From Hypomyces perniciosus (lineage: Eukaryota > Ascomycota > Sordariomycetes > Hypocreales > Hypocreaceae): a DNA stretch of 64,000 nucleotides. Under the pieces are notes generated by a model. The model did no database searches and was not told the origin of the DNA. It was given only the letters and a program-made list of their open reading frames with translations. Shown piece by piece: positions 11,504 to 23,900 of the stretch. Each line of letters starts with the position of its first letter. Position 1 is the first letter of the stretch. The position numbers were made by a program, and so were the translations under genes. The stretch covers positions 2,914,001 to 2,978,000 of the forward strand of contig SPDT01000002.1 of assembly GCA_008477525.1 (NCBI GenBank). The letters are read 5' to 3'.

Positions 11504-14500
11504 AGTAACTATTAAAGTTACTAAAAACTTTTACTTTAATATTATATCTCTCTTTACACCCTTTACCCTCGCTTTTAAACTATTAAAGCTATCTTCTATA
11601 ATAAATAGTATAAAGGATATTACTTTTATAAAGCTGGAATTAATAGTCTAATAAATTAAATGGATTACTATTCTAACCAACTATATAACTACTGCTAAGG
11701 TTTAAAATAAGATTAATCTTAATCTCTTTAATTAGCTAAATAATTATTTCCCTACTATTAGGCTACCTACTTTAATAAAAGTAAAGGAGTATATAGTATA
11801 AGAGTTTAGTCTTAATGCCTCTGCAGTAGATATCTCTATTTACTATAATAGTATACTTTAAGAGCACTAGTTCGATATTACTTTAAATAAAGAAAAGAGG
11901 AAGGTAAGCGATATAATCTTAAATTAAATCTAGAAGACAGTTAACTCTAGTATCTATACTTTAATCTTAATAGACTTTAAAGCTGCAGCCTTAGCCTTTA
12001 CTGCTACTAGAGTAGCCTATAATAATAATAAAGACTTTAATATTAAATTCACTATTTACTAAATTATTAAAAAGCTTAAAGACTAACTAGCTTTTTGCAA
12101 GGATATAATATATAAAAAAGTATATTTATCTTATTAATATATATTATATAAAATAAAGCGCGGGAATATTAAGCTAGAAGTATAGTATATTTATTAAGCG
12201 CGTTTTTATATAAGTACAGTAAAGTATAAGCTTTTAAAGGTTATAGGAATAGCTTTTTAAATAGCTTTTTTTAAAGCTATTAAAGTATACTTTACTTTAA
12301 GCTTTACTGCCTATTACTTATACTATATAGATAGCCTAATTAAAAGCAGTAAAATAAATAAAATCTTTTCTTTTAATTAATTTAAATAGCTTTTTTTAAA
12401 TACTTTAAAGAATATAGAGAACTATATTTATAGCTTTTATATAATATTTAGTAACTGCTTTAATAATATATTAAGCAGTAGTAATATATATTTAAAGCCT
12501 CTTATTAATAAAGAGTGCCTTTATAGACTTAAAAGGTATGTTTAACCTTTAAATAACTATAGTAAAGTATATACTATATTTGCTAAAAGGCCTAATAAAA
12601 AAGGGAAGTATACTTTTATGCCTAAATAGGCTGTAAAGATTTATGCGCGCTTGCAAGAAGATAAATAATAGGTTACCTGTAAAAAGTTTAATAAAAGGGG
12701 TATTAACTTTACTGCCTTAGTATAAAAAGGAATAGCTTTAATTATTATAGCTGCCTTAATCTCCTTAAACTTAATTAATAAAGAAAATATAAGCCTTATA
12801 GTATATTTAATAAATATATTAATATATATTAATATATAGGATATACTTTACTGCCTCTTTTAAAGCACCCTTTTCAATATATATAGTACTGTTTATCTAG
12901 TAAATAGCAGGAATTACTTTATTTCCAGCTTTTTTATTTTAAATATAGAAAAGGATTATATTAAAGCAGGAGGAGTTAGCTATCTGATAATTAAAAGAGG
13001 TTATTATCTATTAAAGGATACTCTTTATAATCTATATTAAAAGATAATGCATTTTATTAAGCTTTTAGATATAGCTGTAGTTAAAGGATTTTATATTAAT
13101 ATTATATCTTTATTAAAGCTTTAGAAAGCAGGGATTTAGTTAATAGGGTGTAATAATATACTTTATATTAATATAGCCAGTTTAAATACTATTATAAGGA
13201 AAGTAAAGTATAAGTATAATTTTCTATTTCTTTAATATAAGCCCCTATTGCTTTATATTGCCTTTATCTTTAAATATATTATATTAAATAGCTTAACAGC
13301 TTTTTTTATTCTTTTTAATGCAGACTATAGTATTTATATAGCGTTAAAAAGTAAAAGAAGACTAATATATAATCCCTTAATATTATAATATAACTCTAAA
13401 CAGCTCTAGTATCTACAATTAGGATATTTAGGCCTAGAAGCGCTTAGAGCGCTTATAAAGAATGCAAGGAATATATGCATTAAGGGAACTACATATATAG
13501 AATATAAGGCTTATACTCTTATATACGCGAAATAGATTATCTCTTGCAGACCGTTTAATAAATAAACACTAAAACTGTTCTTTAAAGTATATTAGGATCT
13601 TTAAGACTATTTTAAAAGCTATAATAAAGATAACTAGCTTTTAGTGCTTAAGGAAGAATACACTATATAGCTATATATACGCCCTTTACTAAACAAAGAA
13701 CAAGAAACTGTTTTTAGTGCTCTATTTAACTTTATAAGTATAGTAAAGATATAATATAATATCTCCATATACTTCCTTAAGCAAGATAATAAAAAAGCTG
13801 TAATTGCAGTTAAAAGCTTATTACGCTTTTAGATCTGGGCTAATATAAAGGGTATTATCCTAAAGCTTGCCCCTTTTTATATATATAAGCTAAATAGCGC
13901 TTTAAAATAGGCAGGACAGGAAGTTATAAATAAATTGATTAAAATGCTAAAAGCTATAGGTCTTTTAACCGATTTATAGCCTAAAAGCGTAAAAGCTGCA
14001 GTGTATATTATTAATATAAGTCCTACGCGCAGCCTTAATATAATATTACCTATTAATAAATTGGAGCAATAGTTCCGCGACTTTGCGCCCCTTTTAATAA
14101 AGGAGCCTTCTACAGACCTATAGCTAGATTAAAGTAGGCTTTATATATATAGCTGCTGCGCCTATATATTAAATAAAGACTGCAAGGCTGGCTAGAAAAA
14201 GAAAGAATTTAAAATTAAGCCTAAAAGGCTAATTAAATATTTTATTAGCTATACTATAAATAATATATATTATATTTAATTACCCTGCCTAATAAAGGTA
14301 ATTATTATAAAGAATATATAGTTTAATAAAACTAGCTTTTTTAATAGTAATAAAGAGATTGCGGATAAGCTGTCTATAGTTAAGTTAAATAAGCTGTTTA
14401 ATAAAGTTAAAGAAAATAACCTGGAATTTAAACTTTTCTTTATATATATTCCTATAGTAAAGAATACCTTTATAAGTAATATAAAAAAAGAGAGTATACC

Positions 14501-16760
14501 TTTAAAGGTAGTAGAGATATAAAGCATTAAAGACAGTTTAATAAACGCTTTAAATAAACTATTAGTATACTTAAAAGGACCTTTTAATCTTTAAACACTA
14601 AAGGCTACCCTAGAACAGTTAATCTTTATAGATAATATTAGCGCGCTAATAAAAACTTTAGGCAATATTTTAATAAGTAATTTACCCTTTTTTATAGAAA
14701 GGGATATAATAAAAGAATAGCCTTATATAATAGGGGTATATAACCTAATAAAGGAGAATAGTTTATTAAGGCTAGAAGTAAACTAGTATATAAAAGACTT
14801 GCTTATTTTTATAAAAGAAGAGTAGACCTTTAAAGAAATATTAGCTAATAATCCTTTAAGCAGCAAAGCAGTAGCTAATACTTACAGGAGTTTAAAACTT
14901 TAAAGGAAGTAATTTATAAAAAAGGCCAATAAATACCTCCCAGTATATAAAACTAAAATATATACTTTAAATACTGCTTTTAAAGATAATAAGCCTAGTA
15001 TATACTTAATAATTACTAGGCTTTTTAGTTTAATACTATATTAACTGCTGCTTAATTAATAAAAGCTAATAAATAATAAATTAAAAAGTATAGAAATAGT
15101 ATTTGTTGTTTTTAATATAGTAATAGACTATAAATCTTTTTTTTAAAAGAGTATAGCTTTTAATAAATTAACTGTTTATTAAAAGGATTTAGCGAAACTG
15201 CTAAAAGACTAGAAAGAGTTTATAAAATACCTATTTAAAGATAGGTTTAAGTAAACTGTATATAATAAGATTAACTCTTTACGCATAAAAAGGACCTAGT
15301 AAAAGATACTACACTTAAAGGCGATAATAAAGCTATTACTAGTATATTAGGTTTTTATTTATAAGTTTAATTAAAATAGAAATCTAGAATACTATAAAGC
15401 TTATTTTATAGTCTACAGGGATTTATAAAAGCGCTTTACTATAAAAAGTATATATACAGCTATATTAACAGTACGCTTTTTTAATATATTTATTACTTTT
15501 ATAGTAAAATTCAACTTTAAGTTAAAGTAATATAATATTAAAAATACTTTTCTTAATACTTTAAGGGATAAGAACTTGAAACTAGTTATATATAAGCTCT
15601 TTAAGGGTTTTAAGTAGCTGAATATCTGTCTAAAGCTCGCGAAAGCTTTATATAGCTTAAAGGATTTATTAAAGCTATAGTTTAATAAACTATCTTTAAC
15701 CTTAAAGCAATAAAGGTTAATCTTAAACTCTAAAAAGCCTTATTTCTTTTATAATAAAGCTTAAAAGATTTTTATTATATTCTATATAGATAATATTTTA
15801 ATTATATATTATTATAATAATAAAGCTCTTTATATTAAGCTACTAAATGCTTTAAAAGCGAAGTATAAGCTTTATAGTAAAGGAGATATATAGTAGTTTT
15901 TAAGGATTAAAATTACCTGTAACTATATAAAGTATAGGATATACCTTTCCTATAAAACCTATTTTAAAAAAATTATAAAACGATTTAAGCTTAATAAAAG
16001 AATATAGCTTCCTATAATTCTAATACCTATTATAAAGCTCTGGAAAAGTATATTGCAAGCTTTAAAAGCAGCTATTAAGATATATTAAAAGAAAGTAGGA
16101 TTAATGCTTTATATAGCTATTATAATAAGGCCTAATATAGCTTACAGCGCCTTAGCTTTATTACAGTTTCTAACTAACCCTAGTAAAGAGTACTTTAAAG
16201 CAGTTAACTAGCTAATCCGCTATCTATATATATAGTATTTTTTAACTTTTTAGTATAAAGGGTAAAAAGAAATATAGGTTTTAACTGCTTTAAGCAATAC
16301 TTTTTTTATTAATAATATAAATACTTAGAGATTATTTTAAAGGTATTTTATTATATTTGTCTTAGGCCTTATCTTATAGAATACAATACATTAAAGTACT
16401 ATTAATATATCTATAATAGAAGCTAAGCTGGTTGCCTTTACTTAAATAGTAAAGAAGGCTATAGGTTTACATTGCCTTTTCTAAAAGATAAAATTTAAGC
16501 CTAGTATTAATTAAAATATTAATTATAACAATTAATTAACTATATATTTTATAATTAAAGAAAGTATATAAATTAATATTTACTTCTATTATATTAATAT
16601 ATAAAATATATAGCTTTAACAGGAATACTAGAAAAGATTATTTACAGTTTCTTATCTTTCTATTAACTTTATACCTACTAATAGGCTTATTAAAGCCTTA
16701 CTATAGCAGCGCTTTAAGCACTTTAAAGCACTATTAAATTTAATAAATATACAGTTACTG
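11504..16760 (+). pseudogene. Copia-2 gag-pol polyprotein (RIP-degraded)
   Basis: The reading frame survives as a ghost. A pre-integrase motif resembling LWHLRLGHLGPEAL lies near 13,400-13,450. An integrase core segment with DNKKAVIAVKS followed by a PPY-like motif lies near 13,780-13,900. A reverse transcriptase region follows at about 15,200-16,050, with ALYSLKD near 15,640 and a catalytic FYIDNILI near 15,775-15,805 (family consensus YVDD). An RNase H start of the type IEAKLVAF sits near 16,417. Stops are almost all TAA/TAG at expected Gln, Trp or Arg positions. The family product would be processed into capsid, protease, integrase and RT/RNase H; none can be made here. Confidence 0.85.
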
Positions 16761-18089
16761 GAATAAAATATATAAAAATATAGGCAACTGGTTAATTTTA
16801 ACTTATAGGCTGCTAGCTATAAAGGTATATTTTATTACTGTAATAACTATTCTTTAAAAGCTTTTTAGCCTTTATACGCCTGCGCGCAAAAGGTATTATT
16901 ATTATTATTGCTGCTGCTTAAAGTAGCAGCCTCTTTAAAATAAACTAAGTTCTCTTCTTTTAATAGGTTAAATTAAAAGTATAATGCCTTTTTGCATTAG
17001 GTTACTATTTAATTATATAAGCTTATAAATATATAAAGAAAAGAAAATATATTTATTTAATTATCCTCTTTATTTACAGCTTAAAAGAGCTAGTATATAA
17101 TCAGTATAAGCATTAAATAACTATAAAGTATATAATTAAATAAAGTAATATAAGTAAATTAAAGAGGAGTTTATTAAAAGGTATATTAGTAATTACTATT
17201 AAAGTAAATAGTATACTGTTAAAAGCAGGCGATAGAAATATATTAAAAGAAGTCTCTTTTATTAGCAATTGCTGACTTTAAATAACCTTTATAAAGAAGG
17301 GATAATAGTATAGTAGTAAGGGCAGTGGCGGGAGCAGTAAAAGGAGTAATAGTAGTAGCGATAAAGGTAGGGGCTAGGATAGCAGCAGCAGGAAAAGGAG
17401 CCGATAAAGATAAGGATAAAGCTGCTTTAGCAGTAAGGCATACTTTACAAACAGCAGCTAAGCGTATATTAAAAGCGGCAACAGCTACAGTACGCCTAAA
17501 CTAGCTAGGACTAGCCGGCGCAGGAGTAAGAGATAGCGTAAGAGTAGGCGCAGGAGCAGTAATAGGCATGGCCGCTCAGCCAGCCAAGCGACTAACATCG
17601 CGATAAGTTACCTTTAAGGGGCAACTACAACTATACTTTACTGATAAGGTATTCTTTTTCTATAATTTTACTATTAGCTAATAAATACACAGTATAAAGG
17701 GAATTAGTTAAAAGTATAATATTTATAGTAAAGGCTATATTACTGTTAATATTATTATTAATATTAATAATAATAATATTAATAACTAAAAAAAAAGAGT
17801 AAAGAATAAAAGCTAAGGGGGCAGTTAATATACCTATTCTAGCTATTTAAGACTGATTTACTTACTTAAAAGCTTTATTATTTAACTTCCTATTATTATA
17901 AAATAATAATAGTTATAGCGCTTATATTCCTTTTACCTCTATAATAAAATATTAATATATATTTATAATAAAGAGCTTTTAATTAAGTAAAAGAGGCTTT
18001 AAGAGCGCAGCTAGTTAATTATAATACTATAGATAAGCTAGAGTAGCAGTTAATAAGGTATTAGGAATAGCCTTATTAACTGGGGGGTA
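16761..18089 (+). other. Copia-2 extra 3' internal region
   Basis: About 1.3 kb lies between the RNase H ghost and the right LTR, longer than in most copia elements. It contains a GC-richer stretch of AGC/AGT/GGA triplets (about 17,290-17,560), a conserved block around GCCAGCCAAGCGACTAA (17,580) and a long ATT/AAT palindrome near 17,747-17,789. The same features recur at 31,330-31,760, so the region belongs to the element family. It ends in GGGGGGTA (18,082-18,089), the polypurine tract. Function unknown. Confidence 0.6.
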
Positions 18090-18353
18090 TATTAGGTTAA
18101 GTAGGCCAGGGCCTTACTGCTTATTAGCGCTAGGGAGCTTTTATCTGCTATATAAGTAGATACGAGCTAATATATATATTATATAAGCGATGTGTTAGAC
18201 TATACAGGCGCTATAAGCGCCTGCATACAGCTTTTTCTTTATATTAGCTATATGTATATATAGCGAGGCCACTATGGTATATTCTCTTTTATAGAATCAA
18301 GCTTCGTTTCCTATCTCTCTATACTCTATATAGCTGTGCCGCGCTCCGCCACA
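18090..18353 (+). repeat. Copia-2 right LTR
   Basis: A 264-bp LTR equal in length to the left copy, ending in intact CCGCCACA. It is followed by the CTTTA target duplication. Confidence 0.9.
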
Positions 18354-18358
18354 CTTTA

Positions 18359-19340
18359 TAAGTAGCTAGATTTACTTTATACTGCAATTAGCGCTTTAGC
18401 CTTAATTATTGCAATTATAGATAAAGAGTAGGCCTTTAAAAATATATTTAGGTGTATTTTTCTAGATATATAATAGCAGCTTTATATATACTATATTAAC
18501 GTTAATATTAAGGTTAAGATTAAATTATAATAGAAGAAGTTAAGGAAGAATAATAATAATATAGATAATAATAATAATAATAATACTGTTAATAATAATC
18601 TTAATATTTAAGCTGTAATATAAAATCATTTTAAGTAAGGCATTTTAAGCTTTACTTTAACTAAATGTAAGTATAGCTTTAATAGTATATATAAGGTATA
18701 GAATCGCGTAATTTATATTAATAAAGAAGTTAATTTTAAGTTAATGTAAGCTATAATAAGGTTAATATATAACCCTGTATAGGTATATATTTTATATTAT
18801 ATCTTTTATAAATATATACCCTTTTAATTTTAATAGCCTTATTATTATATTAAATAATACTGTAATTTAGCTAATAGGTTAATAGTGTAGTTAAAATAGC
18901 CTATAAAGATATAAAAACCTATTTAGTTTTAGGTATTAATAACTTTTTATATCTTTATATAATACTATTATAAATAATTTGAAAAAAAAGCGAGATTATA
19001 TTTAAAAAGCTGCCTTTATATAGATATATTAATATATTAACTTTATAATATAGTAATAGTAGTTTAGCGATATTGTAATATATATTAATTATATAGCTAT
19101 TAACCTCTTTGCCTAGTAATATTAAATTACTATTACTGCTTTACCTATATAAAGAGAGCTAAAGCTGCTTTAACTTTATTATAGCACTTTTATAGAATAA
19201 TATACTTTACTATACAGTTATATTATCTTTTAAAGGCTTAAGGCTAGTAAGCCTTTAAGTAAATATAATATATATTTGCAATAGTAGCTTATAAAGCCTT
19301 TAGTAAGTCTGTTATTATTTTATATAAGGAATCCTATTAA
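18359..19340 (+). pseudogene. MULE transposase, C-terminal half (RIP-degraded)
   Basis: One frame reads a MULE transposase catalytic signature: LYTAISALAL, then a DKEQAFKN motif (second catalytic Asp, near 18,420), then FxDxQQQLxIYxINxNV (family CxxH zinc motif with Cys and His mutated), then a long alpha-helical ghost with YK and LK repeats. This is the direct continuation of the frame cut at 11,224. Stops are mostly TAG/TAA. The family acts as a DDE transposase on its own 100-bp ends. Confidence 0.8.
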
Positions 19341-19952
19341 TAGTTATATGCATTAAAATTTAGATAAACTGCTCCTTTATATTTAAGACCCTGATATTGT
19401 TTGAAATCTTTATAAAAGACCTTGATTATTAAATAATAGGAAACTGCCTATACTAATTATACTTTAAGCTATTAATAGCAGTAATAATAGTAGTAAGGAT
19501 AGTATTAGTTTTATATAATAAATTTAATAGATTTAATAAATTTAATAGATTTAATAACTTTAATAGTTACAGTAACTATAAAGAGGGCAATGGCGATTTA
19601 AGGGGCGGTTTAAGGGGCGACCGCCTATATACCAACTAGACCCTAGTATCTAGCGAGCCCCTTTATAATTTGAGATAAATAGCTCTGTTAGCTTATAAAA
19701 GACGCTATAAAGCTTTAGATTATTATCTCAGCGTTCTAGGGGCTATAAAGGCTTGCAGGTCGCTAAAATATTGCAATAATAAAGCTATATCTTAGTTATA
19801 ACTTTAGCTAGAATTAAAGAGGGGATTAATAAAATAATGCTAGCTATATAGCTGGGAGAATAGTTAGCCTTTATATAGGTAGATAAAGGGGATAATAAAG
19901 ACTTATTATTTAAAGTAATTTAATATACTATAAATAGCTATTATATAAAGAA

Positions 19953-20052
19953 TTAAGTTATAGAGTATAAGGAGCTATAGGGAGATTTTTGCGGGTAGTG
20001 TATAAACTATCTATATAAATAGCAATTTTTATTTATATAAATAGCACAACTC
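19953..20052 (-). repeat. MULE right terminal inverted repeat
   Basis: A 100-bp repeat, reverse complement of 10,117-10,216 without gaps. It is followed by TTAAATTA, identical to the eight bases before the left end. Confidence 0.9.
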
Positions 20053-20351
20053 TTAAATTAAAGATAAATATAGCTAGTAATATATTAAAAATATAAATTA
20101 AAAATAAAGTATATATTTATATAAAAAATAAAAAGCTAGCCTATTAAATTAAAAGTTTAATAAAGGTACTTTTTAATTTATAAAAAAATATTAAATAAAT
20201 TAAAATAAATCCTACTAAATATATAAAGTCTTATTAATTAGTAATTAATAAAATAATAAGATTTTGTTATAACTTTACCCTTTAAATAAAAAGGATAAAA
20301 AGTTACTAAATATAACCTTTAATACACTTTATACTTAAAGTTATATAAAAT
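20053..20351. repeat. Unclassified AT-rich sequence
   Basis: No gene or element end was seen besides the right 8-bp target duplication of the MULE at its start. Confidence 0.4.
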
Positions 20352-20891
20352 TGTTAAAATAACAAGGTTATACTAAACCTTATTTATATATAGCTTCTAG
20401 GAAGTTGTATATAACGCAGTAATAAGGAAATAACTAAAAGTTTTATTAGGTTAATAATAGATAAACAATTAAATTATAACTAAACTAATAGCTAGAAAGC
20501 TATAAAATATCTAGTATATATACAGCTAGTATAGAAGTAATTGTATAAATAATAGGTTTATCTTCTATAATAGTCCTCTAACCTAATAATAGGTATATAG
20601 CAGTAGAATTAAGTTTATAGCTATATTCCTATTTTCCGTAAAATTTATTTATATAGGAAATCGGCCAAATCGACTTACGGCTATACAAATAGGAAACCAT
20701 TTTAGTTAGATTTTTCATAATAGGCATTATGCCTATTATATTAAGTTTAGGGTAGGCGGGGTAGCTGGTCCTAGCTTAATTGTTATCGTTAAAGATAACA
20801 GGAATTTCCTGACTTACACCAAAGTTCCTCCGGAACTCGGTTTTAGCGTCGGGCCTAATTCTGGGTCTAGCCGGAATAGGAAGGTTACCCA
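20352..20891 (-). mobile_element. Copia-1 family, 3' internal end plus LTR, reversed
   Basis: Positions 20,352-20,699 are a 348-bp LTR that is the reverse complement of the Copia-1 LTR at 3,396-3,742. The adjoining 20,700 to about 20,891 matches, reversed, the internal sequence before the Copia-1 right LTR (about 9,160-9,356), including the AGGCATTATGCCT palindrome. The copy is far less mutated than Copia-1 itself: GTCGGGCCTAATTCTGGG at 20,840 corresponds to an AT-converted stretch near 9,190. The rest of the element is missing. Confidence 0.85.
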
Positions 20892-20978
20892 ATATCAGAG
20901 ACCCTTTTTGGGGCAGACGGATCGGGCGAGGGGCTGCGACCCTAGGGAAGAGTAGAGGAGGTTAAAGAGTAATCACTT
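20892..20978. repeat. Repeat unit R87, un-RIPed copy
   Basis: An 87-bp GC-rich segment that aligns without gaps to 27,711-27,797. The two differ at about 31 positions. Some 28 of these are C-to-T or G-to-A changes, all in the direction from this copy to the other. It may be part of an LTR of the intervening gypsy element, because the pair are direct repeats on its two sides, but LTR ends could not be fixed. Confidence 0.7.
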
Positions 20979-23900
20979 AAAGGAGAAATAGGTGCTAATA
21001 AGCAGGTAATAAGCTAGAAACTAATAGTTAAGTATAGCAGTAATAGTTTATTAGTCTTTAAAGTTCTATATCTTTAAAGATTATAGTTATTTTTATATAT
21101 ATATTCTAGCTTATATAATATTATAAAAGCTTTAAAGCTTTTAGTCTTTTAATAAACTGCCCCCCTTTTTATAATATTAACTTTAATACTAGCAAAGACT
21201 TTATATTTAACTAGCTTTTTCCGGCTTTTAATACCCTATTATTATATTAAACAGTAACTATTTCCTATATATATATTTCTTTAAGCCTTAAACTTAAATA
21301 CTTTAATATATATTTAATAGTTTAAAAAGTTTTTAACTTTATTGTTTGAAAGTATAGTTTTATATAATTAAATTTAAAAGGTAATAAAAAAAACTTATAT
21401 AATAAATTAACCTTTTATTGCTAATATATAAATAATTTATTTTATTTTTCTTCTTTTAATTTATTACTATATATAAGTATATTATATATATTTTTTTATT
21501 TTTTTTCCTTTTTTCTTTTTTTCTTTTTTTTTATCTCTCTTTTTCTTTTACTTTCTCTTTCCTTATAGCTACTTTCTTTATAAATATTCTTTCCTTTTAC
21601 TTTTTATTACTAGTTAATTTATTATATAATAATAATTCTCTTTTTTTAATTTAGCCTATTATTATAAATTCTTTTTTTCCTTTTATAATAAATATCGCTA
21701 CTTTATAAGTTTTCTATAGCTAATTCTTAACTATAATTTCTTATTTAATATACTTATAGTTTAATTTTGAAAAATAATAGTAATTTTATAGTACTTAAAA
21801 ACTTTAATATAGTAAACTTATCTGGATTTATAGCTAATATTATTTTAATTATATCTTTATTCAAATACCCTTTTTCTAAAATTACTATACCTTTATTAAT
21901 AAAATACTATAAAGCTGCTAGTAATTTAATTTAATAAATATATTAATATAAATATAACTATTAACTACTATTAATTTACTATAAATACCCTGCTTAATAT
22001 TATTATTATTTTAACCTTTGAATTAAATAAAATATAAAGTTAAATTTTTTTTATTTTAATACTATAATAATAAATATAAATTTTACATAATTAAAAAATA
22101 AAACTTTTTATATTAATTTATATTATACTAGATGCTTTTAAGAAATGTTTCTATTATTTTTTAAATACTAAATTATATAATTTAACTATTTATTAATTTA
22201 TTAATATAATTAAAGTATTAATTTAATATTTTTAAAAGTTCCCTATTAATAAAGTAAATACTTTAATATTACTTCTTTATTATATAATAGTAGTTAATGA
22301 ATCATTAATTTAAAATAATATTATTATAAATTTAATGTAAAAAGAACTTTATATTAATACAATAAGAGTTAAATTTAATTAAAAAGTGGAAAGAAAAAGG
22401 TTTACAATAAATAAATAATATTACTATTAAAATTTAAAGTATTTAAACCTTTAAATTACTTTTAATTAAATAAACTATCTTATTATTATTACTGCTATTA
22501 TATATACTTTTATTTTAATATATATTTCTTTATTTATAATAAATAATTTTTAGCTAATTACTATATAATATATTAATATATTAAAATTCTTATATTTCTT
22601 TAAATATATCCTATTATTATAAAAGATTACAATAAAGTATTATTTAAAGGTAAAGAGAATTAGCTGTTATTTAATAATAGTATTACTGTTTATTTACTAT
22701 AAAGTATATACTATTATAAATTTATTTTTTATTTTTAATTAATTAATTAAAATTATATAATACTTTACTCTTTTTAACTTTATAATATTTAATAGTAATA
22801 GTTAGTTTTTTACTAATTAATTAGTATTTATACTTTTAAAGTAATTTAATATTAATAAAATTAGTTTTTTTTATTAAATATAATTAATCTTTAAATAGTT
22901 TTTTTATTTAATTAAATATAAATATTATATTATTTTATCTTTATAATTAATAATTTCTTTAACCTTAAATATCTTGTTAGCATTAAAAACGTAATTAATT
23001 AATTTAGAAGGTTTTCCTTTACAGCTATAATATGGTTTAAGATTTATAATATTAAAAATATTATAAACTTTAATAAAAGATAAATAATAAATTTTATATA
23101 TTAATCTATTTATTTAATTGAGCGTTTAATTTAATAAAGATTAGTATACTTTTTAGTAAATTCCTTATTAAATTCTTAAAATTTTAAATATTTTATAGAA
23201 AGTAATATTTAATTGCCTATAGTGAATCTTTTCTCAAGTTAATAAATATTATATGACTTTTTATATTATTTTTAGCTTTATTATAATATTTATTTAACTA
23301 TTTTACAAGTAATTTAAAACTTTTTTACTTTTATAATAATATTAATATAATATTTATAATAAATTAATTTATTATAACCTAAAGCGTCAAGCTTATAGTT
23401 AAATAGTAAAAAAGCTAGTAAATAGCTAATTATAGAATATTTAATATTATTATATATAAATTAAGTAAAAGATAATTTTTGTAGCTAGTTATTTTATTAT
23501 TTACTGTAAAAGAAATATAAATAATACTTTAAAGCTTATTTCTATTATTTAATTGAACTATTAGTCTATAAGTAAAAAGTAATATTAAATTGCTGTTTAT
23601 AAGTAAATAGGTAATAAAAACTTTACTAAAATCTAGATTTAAATAATTAATCTCTATTAAAGATAATTCCTTATAGTATTTAAAAAATTAAGTAAATATA
23701 TTTTATAAAAATATTAATAACTTTACTGCTTATAATATCTATTATTATAAGTATATATAAAGCATATTGTATATATTAATTAATAATAATAAAAATTATA
23801 TTATATAAGTATTTGCCTTTATAATTTAAGATTTCTAGTAAATTTATAATAAAATCTATACAAATTTCTTTAAAAGGTTTTTTCAATATTAATAATAAAG

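Larger units (their letters stand above)
11225..18353 (+). mobile_element. Copia-2: full-length RIP-degraded copia element
   Basis: The element is 7,129 bp with two 264-bp LTRs (11,225-11,488 and 18,090-18,353) and a perfect 5-bp target duplication CTTTA (11,220-11,224 and 18,354-18,358). It has a half-tRNA-Met-like primer site at 11,489 and a G-rich polypurine tract just before the right LTR. Ghost domains run in the order gag, pre-integrase zinc region, integrase, reverse transcriptase, RNase H, which defines Ty1/copia. About 1.3 kb of extra sequence follows RNase H. It inserted into the transposase gene of the MULE, so it is the younger of the two. Confidence 0.92.
10117..20052 (+). mobile_element. 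Mutator-like (MULE) DNA transposon, split by Copia-2
   Basis: Its two ends are 100-bp inverted repeats (10,117-10,216 and 19,953-20,052) that differ almost only by transitions. The element is flanked by an identical 8-bp TTAAATTA (10,109-10,116 and 20,053-20,060), a suitable target duplication for the 8-11 bp typical of MULEs. Removing the nested Copia-2 leaves about 2.8 kb, a size similar to the fungal Hop-type MULEs known from Fusarium. A ghost transposase crosses the insertion point: its upstream part ends at 11,224 and its downstream part resumes at 18,359. It is heavily RIP-mutated and inactive. Confidence 0.85.

Noticed and set aside
14276..14527. Minus-strand 83-codon open frame
   Set aside because: It is antisense to the Copia-2 pol ghost and open by chance in AT-rich DNA.
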